Below are positions 1 to 9,220 of a DNA stretch of 64,000 nucleotides, piece after piece. The notes beneath the pieces are model-generated. The model was not told where the DNA came from, did no database searches, and saw nothing but the letters and a program-made list of their open reading frames with translations. Each line of letters begins with the position of its first letter. Within the stretch, counting starts at the first letter, position 1. The DNA lies in assembly GCF_030811835.1 (NCBI RefSeq), contig NZ_JAUSRO010000009.1, forward strand, positions 203,039 through 267,038. The letters run 5' to 3'. Source of the stretch: Variovorax ginsengisoli (GTDB lineage Bacteria; Pseudomonadota; Gammaproteobacteria; Burkholderiales; Burkholderiaceae_C). The position numbers and the translations under genes were made by a program.

Positions 1-115
1 AACCGACTTTGCTTCAAACGCCACACTTGACTGGATGCGACGTTTCGTTCTCCGGACTAACCCCTAGCCGGTCTGCGCGCCGAGCCCCAGGACACAAAGC
101 GTCTTAAGATTTCCC

Positions 116-1165
116 ATGGTCTCCGCACGAGAAAACAGAAGGCAAGACGTGACCAAGAGCACAACAGTTTCCCGCGAAGGCGAAGTACTCACTTCCTCTG
201 TCCAGATGTGGGAAGACGCGATTCATGCGGTCATCAGCCGCATGTCCGTTGACCTGCGCCATCAGGACGTCATGCAGACCCAGTCCGTCGGAGACCAGGC
301 TTTCAGCGGCCACATCGAGTATGGCGACCTGGCCGGCACTCGCGTGTGCCGCATGACGGTCACGCCACACCGCTTCCAGCGCGCCTTGCGTCAGGACGCC
401 GCGACTGCAGCCAATCCATTGATCCTGGTCCTCCAGGTCAGGAATTCAAGCTACTTCGAGCAGTGCGGACGCAGCGGCGTGCTCAGCCCCAGCGATTGGT
501 GCGTGCTCGACACGCGCTGGCCGTTCAAGTGGAACAGCCTGGCCGGAAACGAACAGATCATCGTGCGCATCGGGCGGCCGAGCGACGCCGATCTGGGCGA
601 CCTCGTCGCGCGCGGCATGGCGCGGCGCTGCGACGGAAAAATCGGTGTCGGGCGGGTCCTTCACGCGATGGTGGGCGAAGGCTTTGGCCAGATGCACCGC
701 TTGGCTTCCTACAGCGCCATGGGGCTTGCGAACGCCATCGTTGCAACCATGTGGAACGGCCTGCGAGAGCAGCTCGAGTTGCCCGCGGCCCACCAGCCGA
801 GGGATATCCAGTGCACACGCATCAAGGCCTGGATCGACACGCGGCTCTCGGATGCAGACCTGTCGGTCGAAGCCATCGCGCACGGCTGCGGCATGTCCCC
901 GCGCAGCGTCCACCGCGCTTTTGCCACCGATCCTGCCGGTTCGGTGTCGAACTACATCTGGCAGCGGCGGGTGATGCAGTGTGCGATGGTCCTGCGAAGC
1001 CCGGCCGAGGCCACGCGCTCGATCACCGATGTGGCCCTCTCCTGGGGTTTCTCCAACGCATCGCATTTCAGCCGCGTCTTCAAAACCCACCTCGGTATGT
1101 CGCCCAGGGAGTTCAAGGCCAACGCCAGTCATCGATTGTGCAAGTCTTGGCGTGAGGCCTCCTGA
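116..1165 (+). CDS. AraC-family transcriptional activator (FeaR-like N-domain)
   Basis: Predicted DNA-binding regulator of 349 aa. The C-terminal ~100 residues hold the two helix-turn-helix units of the AraC/XylS family: the first around residue 250-268 (AHGCGMSPRSVHRAF) and the second around 302-335 (ITDVALSWGFSNASHFSRVF, then GMSPREF). The N-terminal part resembles the AraC_binding_2 ligand/dimer domain of FeaR-like regulators. The start is uncertain: the first ~30 residues look non-conserved and an in-frame ATG at MWEDAIHAV is also plausible. It is followed by another AraC-type gene on the same strand and faces the minus-strand redox operon that ends near 2341. The target is unknown. Confidence 0.85.
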   Translation: MVSARENRRQDVTKSTTVSREGEVLTSSVQMWEDAIHAVISRMSVDLRHQDVMQTQSVGDQAFSGHIEYGDLAGTRVCRMTVTPHRFQRALRQDAATAANPLILVLQVRNSSYFEQCGRSGVLSPSDWCVLDTRWPFKWNSLAGNEQIIVRIGRPSDADLGDLVARGMARRCDGKIGVGRVLHAMVGEGFGQMHRLASYSAMGLANAIVATMWNGLREQLELPAAHQPRDIQCTRIKAWIDTRLSDADLSVEAIAHGCGMSPRSVHRAFATDPAGSVSNYIWQRRVMQCAMVLRSPAEATRSITDVALSWGFSNASHFSRVFKTHLGMSPREFKANASHRLCKSWREAS

Positions 1166-1314
1166 CGCTGGCGCCATCGGGTGTGAGAGCGCAGCCGCGC
1201 GCAACGCGTGCGGGCAGGTGGCGGGCGAGTCGCCGAGAAGGGCGCCGCTTCGGATTGGGTACGACTCTTGCATGCCTGCAAGCAGGCGGCGCATGCTTGC
1301 CTCACCACTTTGCC

Positions 1315-2313
1315 ATGTCCTCTCGGTCTCTCGAAGCGATCACAGATCCCCACGCGACCTCGCGGTTGTGCGTGCACACGCGCGATGCGCAGGAGCAGGC
1401 GTCCAGCTTCGGGTTGCTGCACCAGTCCTACGAGCAACTGTCCACGGGCGCTTTCTCGGGCAGCCTTTTCGCCATCAGTGCGAACGACATCACCGTCTTC
1501 CGCGAATCACTCGACCAGAGCGTGTTCCAGACGGGGGTGTCCGACACCCAGCACATCACCATCGCCGCCGCCTGCGAGCTGTCCGAGCGGGCCTACTGGA
1601 ACGGGCGGCACATCGACCAGGATTCGGTCGTGGCGTTCACGCCGGGCCGCGAATTCGAACTTCGCACCCCGATGCGCTCGGTCTGCGTCGGCATTTCGCT
1701 GGCGCCGTCGGTGCTGCAATCGCTTTCGCCAGAGCGCCCGCCCGAGTACTGGCAGAAGCTCTTCACGCACCACGACTGCTGGTCGGAGACCGGACGCCTG
1801 AAGTTCGACCTGCAGTCGCGCATCATGCACCTGCTGCAGCAGGTGGGCGCGGCAGGCGATCCGGCCGATGGCGCGGCGGATCTGCTCGACCTGCGCGAAC
1901 TCGCCATCGATTACCTGGGCAGCGTGGTCGAGCGCGGGCAGACCGGTGGACAGAAACTGCGGATCGACAGCTATCCGCGCATCGCCAGGCGCGCCCGCGC
2001 CGCCATGCTCGAGCGGCTGGGCGAGCCGCTGTCGGTCACCGACCTGTGCAACGAGCTGGGCTGCTCCCGGCGGTCGTTGCAGTACGCCTTCGAAAGCATC
2101 TACGACCTCGGACCGGTGGCCTATCTGCGCACCCTGCGGCTGGCGGCGGCGCGCCGGCAACTCACGTCCGGAATGCCGGGCACCACGGTGCAGGAGGTGG
2201 CGGCGGCCGTCGGCTTCAGCCACCTGCCGCGGTTCGCGCAGGAATACGCCCGAATGTTCGGCGAGCGTCCTTCCGAATCGCTCGCGGCGCACCGCCCCGC
2301 CCGTGCCGCTTAG
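1315..2313 (+). CDS. AraC-family transcriptional regulator (EutR-like)
   Basis: A 332-aa regulator read from the ATG at 1315 (MSSRSLEAITD); the open frame extends upstream to 1183, but that extension is unlike the family. The first helix-turn-helix lies near residue 242 (TDLCNELGCSRRSLQYAFE) and the second near 292 (QEVAAAVGFSHLPRFAQEY), with the usual family spacing. The ~220-residue N-terminal domain is the variable effector/dimer part. It ends 27 bases before the 3' end of the convergent nitroreductase gene. Two AraC genes in tandem suggest control of nearby catabolic genes, but no operator shows which ones. Confidence 0.85.
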   Translation: MSSRSLEAITDPHATSRLCVHTRDAQEQASSFGLLHQSYEQLSTGAFSGSLFAISANDITVFRESLDQSVFQTGVSDTQHITIAAACELSERAYWNGRHIDQDSVVAFTPGREFELRTPMRSVCVGISLAPSVLQSLSPERPPEYWQKLFTHHDCWSETGRLKFDLQSRIMHLLQQVGAAGDPADGAADLLDLRELAIDYLGSVVERGQTGGQKLRIDSYPRIARRARAAMLERLGEPLSVTDLCNELGCSRRSLQYAFESIYDLGPVAYLRTLRLAAARRQLTSGMPGTTVQEVAAAVGFSHLPRFAQEYARMFGERPSESLAAHRPARAA

Positions 2314-2340
2314 AGCAGATCGCATGGGCGGGATTCGCTT

Positions 2341-2925
2341 TCAGCCATTGGCGGGCTTGCTGCCCAGATAGACGAAGCAGGCCAGCAGTTCGCCGTCGCG
2401 GCAAACGACCGAACGCACCGCCGGGTGATGAATGCGGGCGCCGCTGAGCGCCTTGCCTGCATAGCCCAGGGCATTCGCCGCGGCCAGCAGCGCACCCAGC
2501 GAGGCACCCACGCTCATCCATTGCTCGTGCGGCGGCACCTCCGGGTCGTCGGTGGCGATGCGCGCCACCAGGCTCAGCAGGCAGGGCCCGTTGAGCGCCT
2601 TGCTGCGCTCGTGTTCGCGCGTGTCCGCGTCCAGCAGGTCCGGCGATGCCAGACCGCGCACCGACGCGGCATAGGCCAGGAAGGCGTCGGCGTAGCGCTC
2701 CCGCTGCGCGGCGTCTGCGACGACGATGCGGCAGGGGCGCTTGCGGCCGTGGTCGGACACGTTGACGGCGGCCTGCAGCAGCGCGGCGAGTTCGGACGTG
2801 TCCGGGCCGGGCAGCGCCAGCCGACGGGGGCCGACCGATCGGCGCGTCAGCCAGGGTGCCAGGGGAGTGCTCGCCCGCCTGACCGGGGCGCAGGCGGGCA
2901 GCTCGGGCGCGGCCAGCGTGTTCAT
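2341..2925 (-). CDS. Nitroreductase-family flavoprotein
   Basis: A 194-aa protein of the FMN-dependent nitroreductase fold. The TRRSVGPRRL segment near residue 27 resembles the FMN-binding RRSxR start of the family, and the SVGASLGALLAAANALGYAG stretch (residues ~137-156) is the typical helix near the dimer interface. Its ATG overlaps the stop of the ferredoxin reductase gene by four bases (ATGA), so it is the last gene of the minus-strand redox operon. Members reduce nitro, quinone or enone groups, or oxidise flavins, with NAD(P)H. The substrate here cannot be read from sequence. It is shorter than many nitroreductases (~200-220 aa). Confidence 0.75.
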   Translation of the reverse strand: MNTLAAPELPACAPVRRASTPLAPWLTRRSVGPRRLALPGPDTSELAALLQAAVNVSDHGRKRPCRIVVADAAQRERYADAFLAYAASVRGLASPDLLDADTREHERSKALNGPCLLSLVARIATDDPEVPPHEQWMSVGASLGALLAAANALGYAGKALSGARIHHPAVRSVVCRDGELLACFVYLGSKPANG

Positions 2926-4280
2926 GAGGCGGACTCGGTCGCCACCGCCGGCACGGTGGACAGGACGTGCAGCGCCTCGTCCAGCGACAGCAGTTTTTCC
3001 CGCGGCTTGCCCAGTGTGGCGCCCCGCTCCTTCTCGTGCGCGTCGAGCCGCTGCCAGTGGGCATGGCCGAGCCTGACGATGCCCCGTGCGTCGAGCAGCG
3101 TGCCGAAGTCGCTCGCCAGCGTCGGCGCAGCGTTGATCAGCGCTGGCAAGGCCGCGACCAGCGTGGCGGCCGTTTCGTAGCCGCAGGCGCGGTTGGTGCC
3201 GATGATGCCGGTGGGGCCACGCTTGGCCCAGCCCGCCACGAACAGGCCGGCCTCTTCACGGCCGTCCTCGGCCAGCACCTGTCCGGCACGGTGGCGCATG
3301 GCGCCCGCCGCGTCGTAGCCGGGCGCATCGGCGATCGGGCGGCAGGCGTAGCCGACGCAGGTGACCGCGATGCCCGCCGGGATGGCGAACGCCTCGCCCC
3401 CGGTCGAGCGCACCCGCACTTCCTGCAGCGTCTGCTCGCCGACAAAGGCGGTCGGCGCCACGTTGAACCAGAGGTTGACCGTGAGCCTGTCGTCCGCGGC
3501 GTCCACCGGTCGTTCCTGCTCGGCGCGAAGCCACTGCAGCACGCGTTGGGCGTCGGGGCTGGCCGCCTGCTCCCACATCGCTGGCGTGAAATCGGCCGCC
3601 TGCGGCAGCCGGATCCGCACGTTGGGCAGGTCGGCCAGCTGGCGGAATTCCTTGAACGTGAACTTCACCGCGCCTGGCGCGCCGCGGCCCAACATGTGGA
3701 CCTCGCGGATGCCGCGCTGGCGGAAGGTCGCAAGCATGGGCTGCGGGATGTCTGATGCGGCGAGGTCGTCGAAGGCGCGCACCATCAGCCGGCATACGTC
3801 GAGCGCGACATTGCCGTTGCCGACGATCACCGCGCTGTCGGCCGTCAGGTCCGGCCGCAGCCCGGCGTGATCGGCATGGCCGTTGTACCAGCCGACGAAG
3901 GCGGCCGAGCTGAACACCTGCGGCAGCGACTCGCCCGGCACGCCGAGCGGGCGGCCCAGTGCCGCGCCAGTGGTCAGCACGACGGCGTGGCTGCGCGCGC
4001 GCAGCTCGCTCAGGCCCAGGTCGCGGCCGATATCGACGCCCGCGTACAGGCTGAAGCGCTCGTTGCTGGCGATGCCCTCGAAGACGGCCGCGACCTGCTT
4101 GAGTTTCTGGTGGTCCGGCGCGACGCCGTAGCGCACCAGGCCGTGGGGTGCGGCGGTGCGCTCGAACATGTGGACCTGGGCATCGGGCAGCGATTGCAGC
4201 AGCGCCTCGGCCACGTAGAAGCCGGCGGGGCCGGCGCCGACGATGGCGACGACCGGGCCGGGTTTCACCGAGCTGTCCAT
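2922..4280 (-). CDS. FprA-like ferredoxin-NADP+ reductase (FAD)
   Basis: A 452-aa flavoprotein of the adrenodoxin reductase/FprA type. The FAD Rossmann motif is at residues ~10-30 (VAIVGAGPAGFYVAEALL), the typical LVRYGVAPDHQKLK segment is near 49-62, and a second dinucleotide site near 150 reads AVIVGNGNVALDVCRL. The C-terminal GPTGIIGTNRACGYET stretch is the conserved FAD/NADP closing region. It lies just 4 bases downstream of the ferredoxin gene. It probably shuttles electrons between NADPH and that ferredoxin, and perhaps on to or from the molybdopterin enzyme. Length matches the family (~450 aa). Confidence 0.88.
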   Translation of the reverse strand: MDSSVKPGPVVAIVGAGPAGFYVAEALLQSLPDAQVHMFERTAAPHGLVRYGVAPDHQKLKQVAAVFEGIASNERFSLYAGVDIGRDLGLSELRARSHAVVLTTGAALGRPLGVPGESLPQVFSSAAFVGWYNGHADHAGLRPDLTADSAVIVGNGNVALDVCRLMVRAFDDLAASDIPQPMLATFRQRGIREVHMLGRGAPGAVKFTFKEFRQLADLPNVRIRLPQAADFTPAMWEQAASPDAQRVLQWLRAEQERPVDAADDRLTVNLWFNVAPTAFVGEQTLQEVRVRSTGGEAFAIPAGIAVTCVGYACRPIADAPGYDAAGAMRHRAGQVLAEDGREEAGLFVAGWAKRGPTGIIGTNRACGYETAATLVAALPALINAAPTLASDFGTLLDARGIVRLGHAHWQRLDAHEKERGATLGKPREKLLSLDEALHVLSTVPAVATESAS

Positions 4281-4284
4281 GTCG

Positions 4285-4590
4285 TCAGTAGCCGAGGGCG
4301 GCGCGCCGGTCGGGGGCCGTCGGGAGCGGCGCGCTGCGATCGCGCACGGTTGGCAGTTCCTTGGCCCGGCGTTGGTTCACGCCGATCCAGATCTGCTGGT
4401 CATCCTCCAGGTCGAAGCTGTCGACGATGGCATGCACCGGGCACATCGGCACGCAGGCGCCGCAGTCCACGCACAGGTCCGGGTCGATGAAGAGTCGCTC
4501 GCCGTCGCCCCGGAAGCAGGCGACCGGGCAGACGGTCACGCATTCGGTGTAGCGGCATTGTTCGCAGTTGTCGGTGACGACATGGGTCAT
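4285..4590 (-). CDS. fdxA: FdxA-type ferredoxin (3Fe-4S/4Fe-4S)
   Basis: A 101-aa ferredoxin. Cysteines at 9, 12, 17, 21 and 25 (CEQCRYTECVTVCPVACF) followed by CVDCGACVPMC match the 7Fe ferredoxin FdxA pattern, in which one 3Fe-4S and one 4Fe-4S cluster are bound. The QIWIGVNQRRAKELP segment after the clusters is also typical of FdxA. It is placed between the molybdopterin oxidoreductase and the ferredoxin reductase, so it is the likely electron carrier between them (inference). A copy of the dispersed repeat fills the 139-base gap upstream. Confidence 0.9.
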   Translation of the reverse strand: MTHVVTDNCEQCRYTECVTVCPVACFRGDGERLFIDPDLCVDCGACVPMCPVHAIVDSFDLEDDQQIWIGVNQRRAKELPTVRDRSAPLPTAPDRRAALGY

Positions 4591-4625
4591 GGTGGGATCT
4601 TTCTTTTTTTAAAACGGCACGGCCG

Positions 4626-4720
4626 AGGCCAGGGCACCCGCGGAACTGGCTTTGCCAGGCCGCAGGGTGCGCCCCCTTGAGGGGGAGGCCGCGACACGCA
4701 GTGCGCCGCATCGGGGGTGG
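4626..4720 (-). repeat. Dispersed ~95-bp intergenic repeat, copy 1
   Basis: Read on the minus strand, this stretch aligns with 21014-21110 and 32432-32530. Shared blocks in order are CCCCCGA, a CGCAC-T-CGTGTCGC block, a C-rich stem (CCCCCTCAAGGGGG here), then GCGGCC-GGC-AAGCC-GTTCCGCGG. It lies between the molybdopterin oxidoreductase and ferredoxin genes of one minus-strand operon. The central inverted repeat can form a hairpin in the transcript. Confidence 0.8.
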
Positions 4721-4729
4721 GTTTTCATC

Positions 4730-6874
4730 TCAGTCGAGGGTGACCTCGACCAGGTTGTCGGAGAAGGTCGGCGCCCGGCCGAGGTCGGCGAACGCGGTCG
4801 GGTTGAGCGCCGCTGGCGTGGCGCCTGCGATGCTGCGGTCGACCCAGTAGCCCAGCGGCGTGATGACCACGCCGGCCATCGCGTCGTCGGTGACGCGCGC
4901 CTGGGCCTTGAAGGTGCCGCGCCCGTTCTGCACGGTGACGATCGCATCCTGCTGGATGCCCCGCGCCGAGGCATCCACCGGGTTGATCATCACGTACTGC
5001 TCGCCCTGGTGCGCCACCTGGCGACGCATATTGCCGTAGTTGGAGTTCAGGAACGCGTGGCTCTTGGGCGACATCATCGACAGCGGGAAGCGGGCCGCCA
5101 GGGCCGGGTCCTTGGTGGCGGATTCGTGGCGCACGTGGAAGGTCGGCAACGCGTCGACCGGGCCACCGTCCTGGAAGCCGTTGTAGCCCTGGCGGAACAC
5201 CGGCAGCACGAAGTTGCCGCCGGCCGCCATCGAGGCCTTGAGCTCGACCTTGCCGGACGGCGTCGGAAAGCCGCCCTGCGCATGGGGTGCATAGGTGTCG
5301 GACGACGGCATGTTCAGCCGCGCATAGCCGGTGGCGCGCAGGCCTTCCATCGTGATGCCCTGCATGGCGGGGTGGTCCCAGAGCATGGAGGCCTGCATGA
5401 GTTCTTCGTCGTTGCGGTAGAAGAACGGGTCCTCGAAATCCATGGCGCGCGCCAGCCGGCGGAACAGCTCCGAGTTGGTGACCGCCTCGCCGATCGGGGC
5501 GACCGCCTGCTGGTTGAGCGTCAGGTAGAAATGGCCCCACGAGAACATCAGGTCGGCCTGTTCGACCTGGGTCGTGGCGGGCAGCAGGATGTCGGCGTAG
5601 CGCGCCGTGTCGGTCATGAAATGCTCGCTCACCACCGTGAACAGGTCTTCGCGCGACAGACCTTCGATGAGGCGCGCCTGGTCGGGCGCGACCACCAGCG
5701 GATTGCTGTTGTAGACGAAGAGATCCCGGATCGGCGTCTCCAGGCCCAGGTCATGCGTCAGCGCGCGGCCCAGGTGCCATTGGTTGACGACCGGCGTGCC
5801 CTCGGGAATGAGGTCGGCGCGGTGCAGCCCGTCCCAGTTGATCGGGAAGGCCCACAGCGGCAGTTGCAGGATGCCGCCGCCGGGCTTGCGCCAGGCGCCG
5901 ACCAGCGCCGGCAGGCTCGTGACCGCACGCACCAGTTGGCCGCCGCCGGCCGAGCGCTCGATGCCCACGCCGATGCGGATCGCCGCCGGCTGGGTCGAGG
6001 CGTATTCGCGCGCCAGGGTGCGGATCACCTCGGCCTCCACGCCGGTCACGTCAGCCGCGAACTCGGGCGTGTACTGCTGGACATGCGCCTTCAGCTCGTC
6101 GAAGCCGGTGGTGTACTGCGCCACGTAGTCGTGGTCGATCAGGTCCTCGTTGACGATGACGTTCATCATCGCCAGCGCCAACGCGGTGTCGGTGCCCGGC
6201 TTGATGCGGATGTGCTGGTCGGCCTGCTGGGCGCCGCGGGTGCGCACCGGGTCGATCACGATCAGCTTGGCGCCGTTGCGCTGCGCCTTCTCCACGAAGG
6301 GCCACATGTGGGCGTTGGTGCTCAGCATGTTGCAGGCCCAGAGAATGATCAGCTTCGAGTGCTGGAAGCTTTCCGGGTCCATGCCGGGGGTGGGGCCCAC
6401 CGTCATGATGTACGCGGTGGAAGCGCCCGAGTCGCAGAAGGTGCGCTCGGACACCGTGGCACCCAGCTTGTTGAAGAACGGGTCGCCGACGGTCAGCCCG
6501 TTAACCAGGCCCTGGGTGCCCAGGTAGCTGTAGGGCAGGATCGCCCGGGGGCCGGCTTCGGCGATGGTCGTGCGCCAGCGCGCGGCAATTTCGTTCAGCG
6601 CCTCGTCCCAGGTGATGCGCTCGAACTGACCCGAGCCCTTGGCACCGGTGCGGCGCATCGGGTAGAGCAGCCGTTCGGCGTGGTAGACGCGCTCCTGGTA
6701 GTGGTTGGTCTTGGCGCACAGCCGGCCCTGGGTGAAGGGGTGGCTCGGGTTGCCCTGCACCGCCTTGACCTTGCCGTCCTTCACCTTGACCAGCATCGAG
6801 CAGGTGTCGGGGCAGTCATGGGGGCAGGCGCCCAGGATGGTGGTTTCGCCTTCTGCGGATGTTTGAGTGTTCAT
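4730..6874 (-). CDS. Molybdopterin-dependent oxidoreductase (DMSO reductase superfamily)
   Basis: A 714-aa catalytic subunit of the MopB/BisC superfamily. An N-terminal iron-sulfur site C17-x3-C21-x3-C25-x27-C53 (ACPHDCPDTC, then GRLCAK) fits a 4Fe-4S cluster. The bis-MGD-binding core follows, and the C-terminal molydopterin dinucleotide-binding domain spans about residue 590 to the end. There is no Tat signal, so it is predicted cytoplasmic. The usual metal-ligand loop is probably at FCDSGAS (146-152), with Cys147 a candidate ligand (inference). With the adjacent ferredoxin and ferredoxin reductase it may form an NADPH-linked oxidoreductase. The substrate is unknown. Confidence 0.87.
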   Translation of the reverse strand: MNTQTSAEGETTILGACPHDCPDTCSMLVKVKDGKVKAVQGNPSHPFTQGRLCAKTNHYQERVYHAERLLYPMRRTGAKGSGQFERITWDEALNEIAARWRTTIAEAGPRAILPYSYLGTQGLVNGLTVGDPFFNKLGATVSERTFCDSGASTAYIMTVGPTPGMDPESFQHSKLIILWACNMLSTNAHMWPFVEKAQRNGAKLIVIDPVRTRGAQQADQHIRIKPGTDTALALAMMNVIVNEDLIDHDYVAQYTTGFDELKAHVQQYTPEFAADVTGVEAEVIRTLAREYASTQPAAIRIGVGIERSAGGGQLVRAVTSLPALVGAWRKPGGGILQLPLWAFPINWDGLHRADLIPEGTPVVNQWHLGRALTHDLGLETPIRDLFVYNSNPLVVAPDQARLIEGLSREDLFTVVSEHFMTDTARYADILLPATTQVEQADLMFSWGHFYLTLNQQAVAPIGEAVTNSELFRRLARAMDFEDPFFYRNDEELMQASMLWDHPAMQGITMEGLRATGYARLNMPSSDTYAPHAQGGFPTPSGKVELKASMAAGGNFVLPVFRQGYNGFQDGGPVDALPTFHVRHESATKDPALAARFPLSMMSPKSHAFLNSNYGNMRRQVAHQGEQYVMINPVDASARGIQQDAIVTVQNGRGTFKAQARVTDDAMAGVVITPLGYWVDRSIAGATPAALNPTAFADLGRAPTFSDNLVEVTLD

Positions 6875-7004
6875 GGGGTCTCTCCGGGGTCACCTGTGGA
6901 GAAACCGAATTTGCACCCGTTTGCGGCGGCGCGTTATCCGAAATCGGCAAATTCAGCCGCCCGGTGCGATGCGCCGGAAGTGGCTTTCGGCGGTCAGTTG
7001 GCGA

Positions 7005-7991
7005 TCAGTTGGCGGTGATCTTGCGATCGCGCACGATGGCGCTCCACTTGGCGTCCTCCTGCTTCATGAAGTCGGTGAGTTCGGCGCGGGTGGTCGGTTG
7101 CGGCGTCAGGCCGTGCTTGTTCAGCGCCTCCCTCACGCCGGGGTCGGCCAGCACCTTGACGATGGCCTGGTTCCAACGCTCCAGGATGGCCACGGGCGTC
7201 TTGCCGGGGGCCACGAAGGCGTACCAGTTCAGCGCCTCGAAGCCCGGGTAGCCCGACTCGGCCACCGTCGGGATGTTGGGCATGTAGGCCGGACGGGTCA
7301 GCCCCGTGGTGGCCAGGGGGATCACGTTGCCGGCTTCGACATGGGGCAGTGCCGTCGGCGGTGCCGAGAAGTATGAGGCGATGCGCTGGCCCAGCAGGTC
7401 CTGCAGGGCCGGGGCTCCGCCCTTGTAGGGCACGTGCACCATGTCGATGCCGGCGCGCTGGTTGAACAGTTCCCCGGCCAGGTGGGACGCCGACCCGGCA
7501 CCGGTCGATGCGAAGTCGACGCTGCCGGGCTTCTTCTTCGAGAGGGCCACGAACTCGGCCAGCGTCTTCACGCCCAGGCCCTTGTGGACCACCAGCACGT
7601 TGGGGAAGTTCACCCCGCCCGACACCGCGGCGAGGTCCTTGAACGGGTCGTAGCCGACCTTCATCACATGGGGCGCGATGGTCAGCGGGCCGATGGAGCC
7701 GAACAGCAGCATCGAGCCGTCGGTCGGCCCGTGGGCGACGTACTGGTGCGCGATGTTGCCACCGGCCCCGGCCTTGTTGTCGATGATCACCGTCTGGCCG
7801 ACGTCCTCGCCAAGCTTCCGGGCGATCAGGCGCGCGGCCGCGTCGGCCGCACCGCCCGGGGCGAAGCCGACCACCAGGGTCACGGGTTTCTTCGGCGGGA
7901 AGTCCTGAGTCTGGGCCTGGGCCTGGGCATGCCCTGCCAGGCAGAGCACGGCGGCCGCGGCCGTGGCATGCAGAAGTCGTCGCTTGTTCAT
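7005..7991 (-). CDS. Bug-family (TctC-like) periplasmic solute receptor
   Basis: A 328-aa extracytoplasmic receptor of the tripartite tricarboxylate transporter family. The ATG at 7991 begins a Sec signal peptide (MNKRRLLHATAAAAVLCLAG, cleavage after AQA). The mature part opens with FPPKKPVTLVVGFAPGGAAD, the hallmark Bug motif, and contains VIIDNKAGAGGNIA and DGSMLLFGSIGPL. The open frame extends much further upstream, but only this start gives a signal peptide. It sits directly behind tcuB, as in known tcu loci, so a carboxylate ligand such as a tricarboxylate is likely. No TctA/TctB membrane subunits are in the window. Confidence 0.9.
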   Translation of the reverse strand: MNKRRLLHATAAAAVLCLAGHAQAQAQTQDFPPKKPVTLVVGFAPGGAADAAARLIARKLGEDVGQTVIIDNKAGAGGNIAHQYVAHGPTDGSMLLFGSIGPLTIAPHVMKVGYDPFKDLAAVSGGVNFPNVLVVHKGLGVKTLAEFVALSKKKPGSVDFASTGAGSASHLAGELFNQRAGIDMVHVPYKGGAPALQDLLGQRIASYFSAPPTALPHVEAGNVIPLATTGLTRPAYMPNIPTVAESGYPGFEALNWYAFVAPGKTPVAILERWNQAIVKVLADPGVREALNKHGLTPQPTTRAELTDFMKQEDAKWSAIVRDRKITAN

Positions 7992-8035
7992 CGGGGTCTC
8001 CTTGGGGTTGTGTCGTTGCCGGTGTGGTGGGTGCG

Positions 8036-9220
8036 TCAGTCCGCGCCGAGGCCGATGGGGTTGGGCAGGCGCTTCTCGACGGCATGGCGCAGCAGCGCGG
8101 CGGTGCGGAAGATGCCGTGCCCGAACTTGCCGTAGGGCATGGTGGCGAACAGGGCCATCACCGCGCCCAGGTGCAGGCACAGCAGCAGGGCCAGTGCGGG
8201 CGTGCCGCGGCCGAGCCACAAGGCCAGGCCGCTGGCGCTGGTGAGGAAGAGCAGGGCGATGAAGCCCAGGTCCATCGGCTTCTGCGCCAGGTCGCCATGC
8301 AAGGGATGGCGCCTGCGGTTCAGCCGCCACAGGCCAGCCGTGCCGGCCATCAGGCTGATGCCACCCACCACGCCCAGCAGTTTCGGCAGGCTGGGCAAGG
8401 CGTAAGGCGCTGCCCAGCCGAAGGCGTAGTGGTACAGCGTCGCCACGGTGGTAGCGGCGAAGCACAGCATGAACCCGTAGAACGTCAGATGGTGGAAGCG
8501 CCGGCGTGCCAGCGTGTAGGCGTCGTCGTCGTTGTGGCACCCGTCGCCATGGCCACCGTCGAGGTACTTGAGACGCAGCACCGCGTCGGCGGCTTCGGCC
8601 GCGGCGGGCCGGTTCAGCGGCGCACCGCTGGTCGCGGGCGTGATGTCGCGCCAGAAGCGCCGCACGCCCATGCCGAGCGCGAGCACGGCGAACAGGAACA
8701 CCGGCGCGAACATGCCGACCAGCAGGTTGTGCGGGAACACGCTGTAGAAGTTGTCGCCGGGCGCCGCGCCCCACAGGCTGCCCTTCATCGCCGCAGCGAG
8801 CACCAGGAACAGCGCCAGCGCCGCCGCCAGCGCCAGTGACAGCGTCAGCCCGTTGCGCTGGTACAGCACGCCGAGCGCGGGCGGCCAGGCGTAGTCCAAG
8901 TAGGTCTGGCCCCGCACCTCGGCCATGGCCTGCGGCACGTTGACGCCGAACTCGTGCGGCGGCGCGTACTGGCAGGCATGCAGGCAGGCGCCGCAGTTGT
9001 GGCAGAGGTTGGCCAGGAAGTGGATGTCGGCCTTGCCGAATTCGAGCCGGCGCGTCATGGCCGGGAACACCGCGCAGAAGCCCTCGCAGTAGCGGCAGGC
9101 ATTGCAGATCTGCATCTGCCGGCCGACCTCGGTCTCGGCGGCCGACAGGATGGGGATGACGCGGCGCGGCCCGTCGGCGAGCGATGCGGCCTCGCGCGTC
9201 AGGGCTTCAAGCGATTGCAT
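8036..9220 (-). CDS. tcuB: TcuB-like electron-transfer membrane protein of tricarballylate utilization
   Basis: A 394-aa protein with two cysteine clusters at the N-terminus, [14 protein letters not shown] (~39-52) and [13 protein letters not shown] (~74-86), for 4Fe-4S centres. Several hydrophobic membrane helices follow (for example [17 protein letters not shown]). This is the TcuB/CitB architecture. In Salmonella TcuB re-oxidises the reduced flavin of TcuA and passes electrons to the quinone pool. Its 5' end overlaps the 3' end of tcuA by 14 bases, so the two are translationally coupled and should act as a pair. Confidence 0.92.
   Translation of the reverse strand: MQSLEALTREAASLADGPRRVIPILSAAETEVGRQMQICNACRYCEGFCAVFPAMTRRLEFGKADIHFLANLCHNCGACLHACQYAPPHEFGVNVPQAMAEVRGQTYLDYAWPPALGVLYQRNGLTLSLALAAALALFLVLAAAMKGSLWGAAPGDNFYSVFPHNLLVGMFAPVFLFAVLALGMGVRRFWRDITPATSGAPLNRPAAAEAADAVLRLKYLDGGHGDGCHNDDDAYTLARRRFHHLTFYGFMLCFAATTVATLYHYAFGWAAPYALPSLPKLLGVVGGISLMAGTAGLWRLNRRRHPLHGDLAQKPMDLGFIALLFLTSASGLALWLGRGTPALALLLCLHLGAVMALFATMPYGKFGHGIFRTAALLRHAVEKRLPNPIGLGAD

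Noticed and set aside
4601..4614. T-run after position 4600 as a terminator
   Set aside because: It lies immediately upstream of the ferredoxin start on the minus strand and has no adjacent stem of its own.
7992..8774. Upstream extension of the Bug receptor frame to 589 codons, suggesting a fusion
   Set aside because: The extension is antisense-frame sequence inside tcuB; a normal signal peptide begins at 7991.
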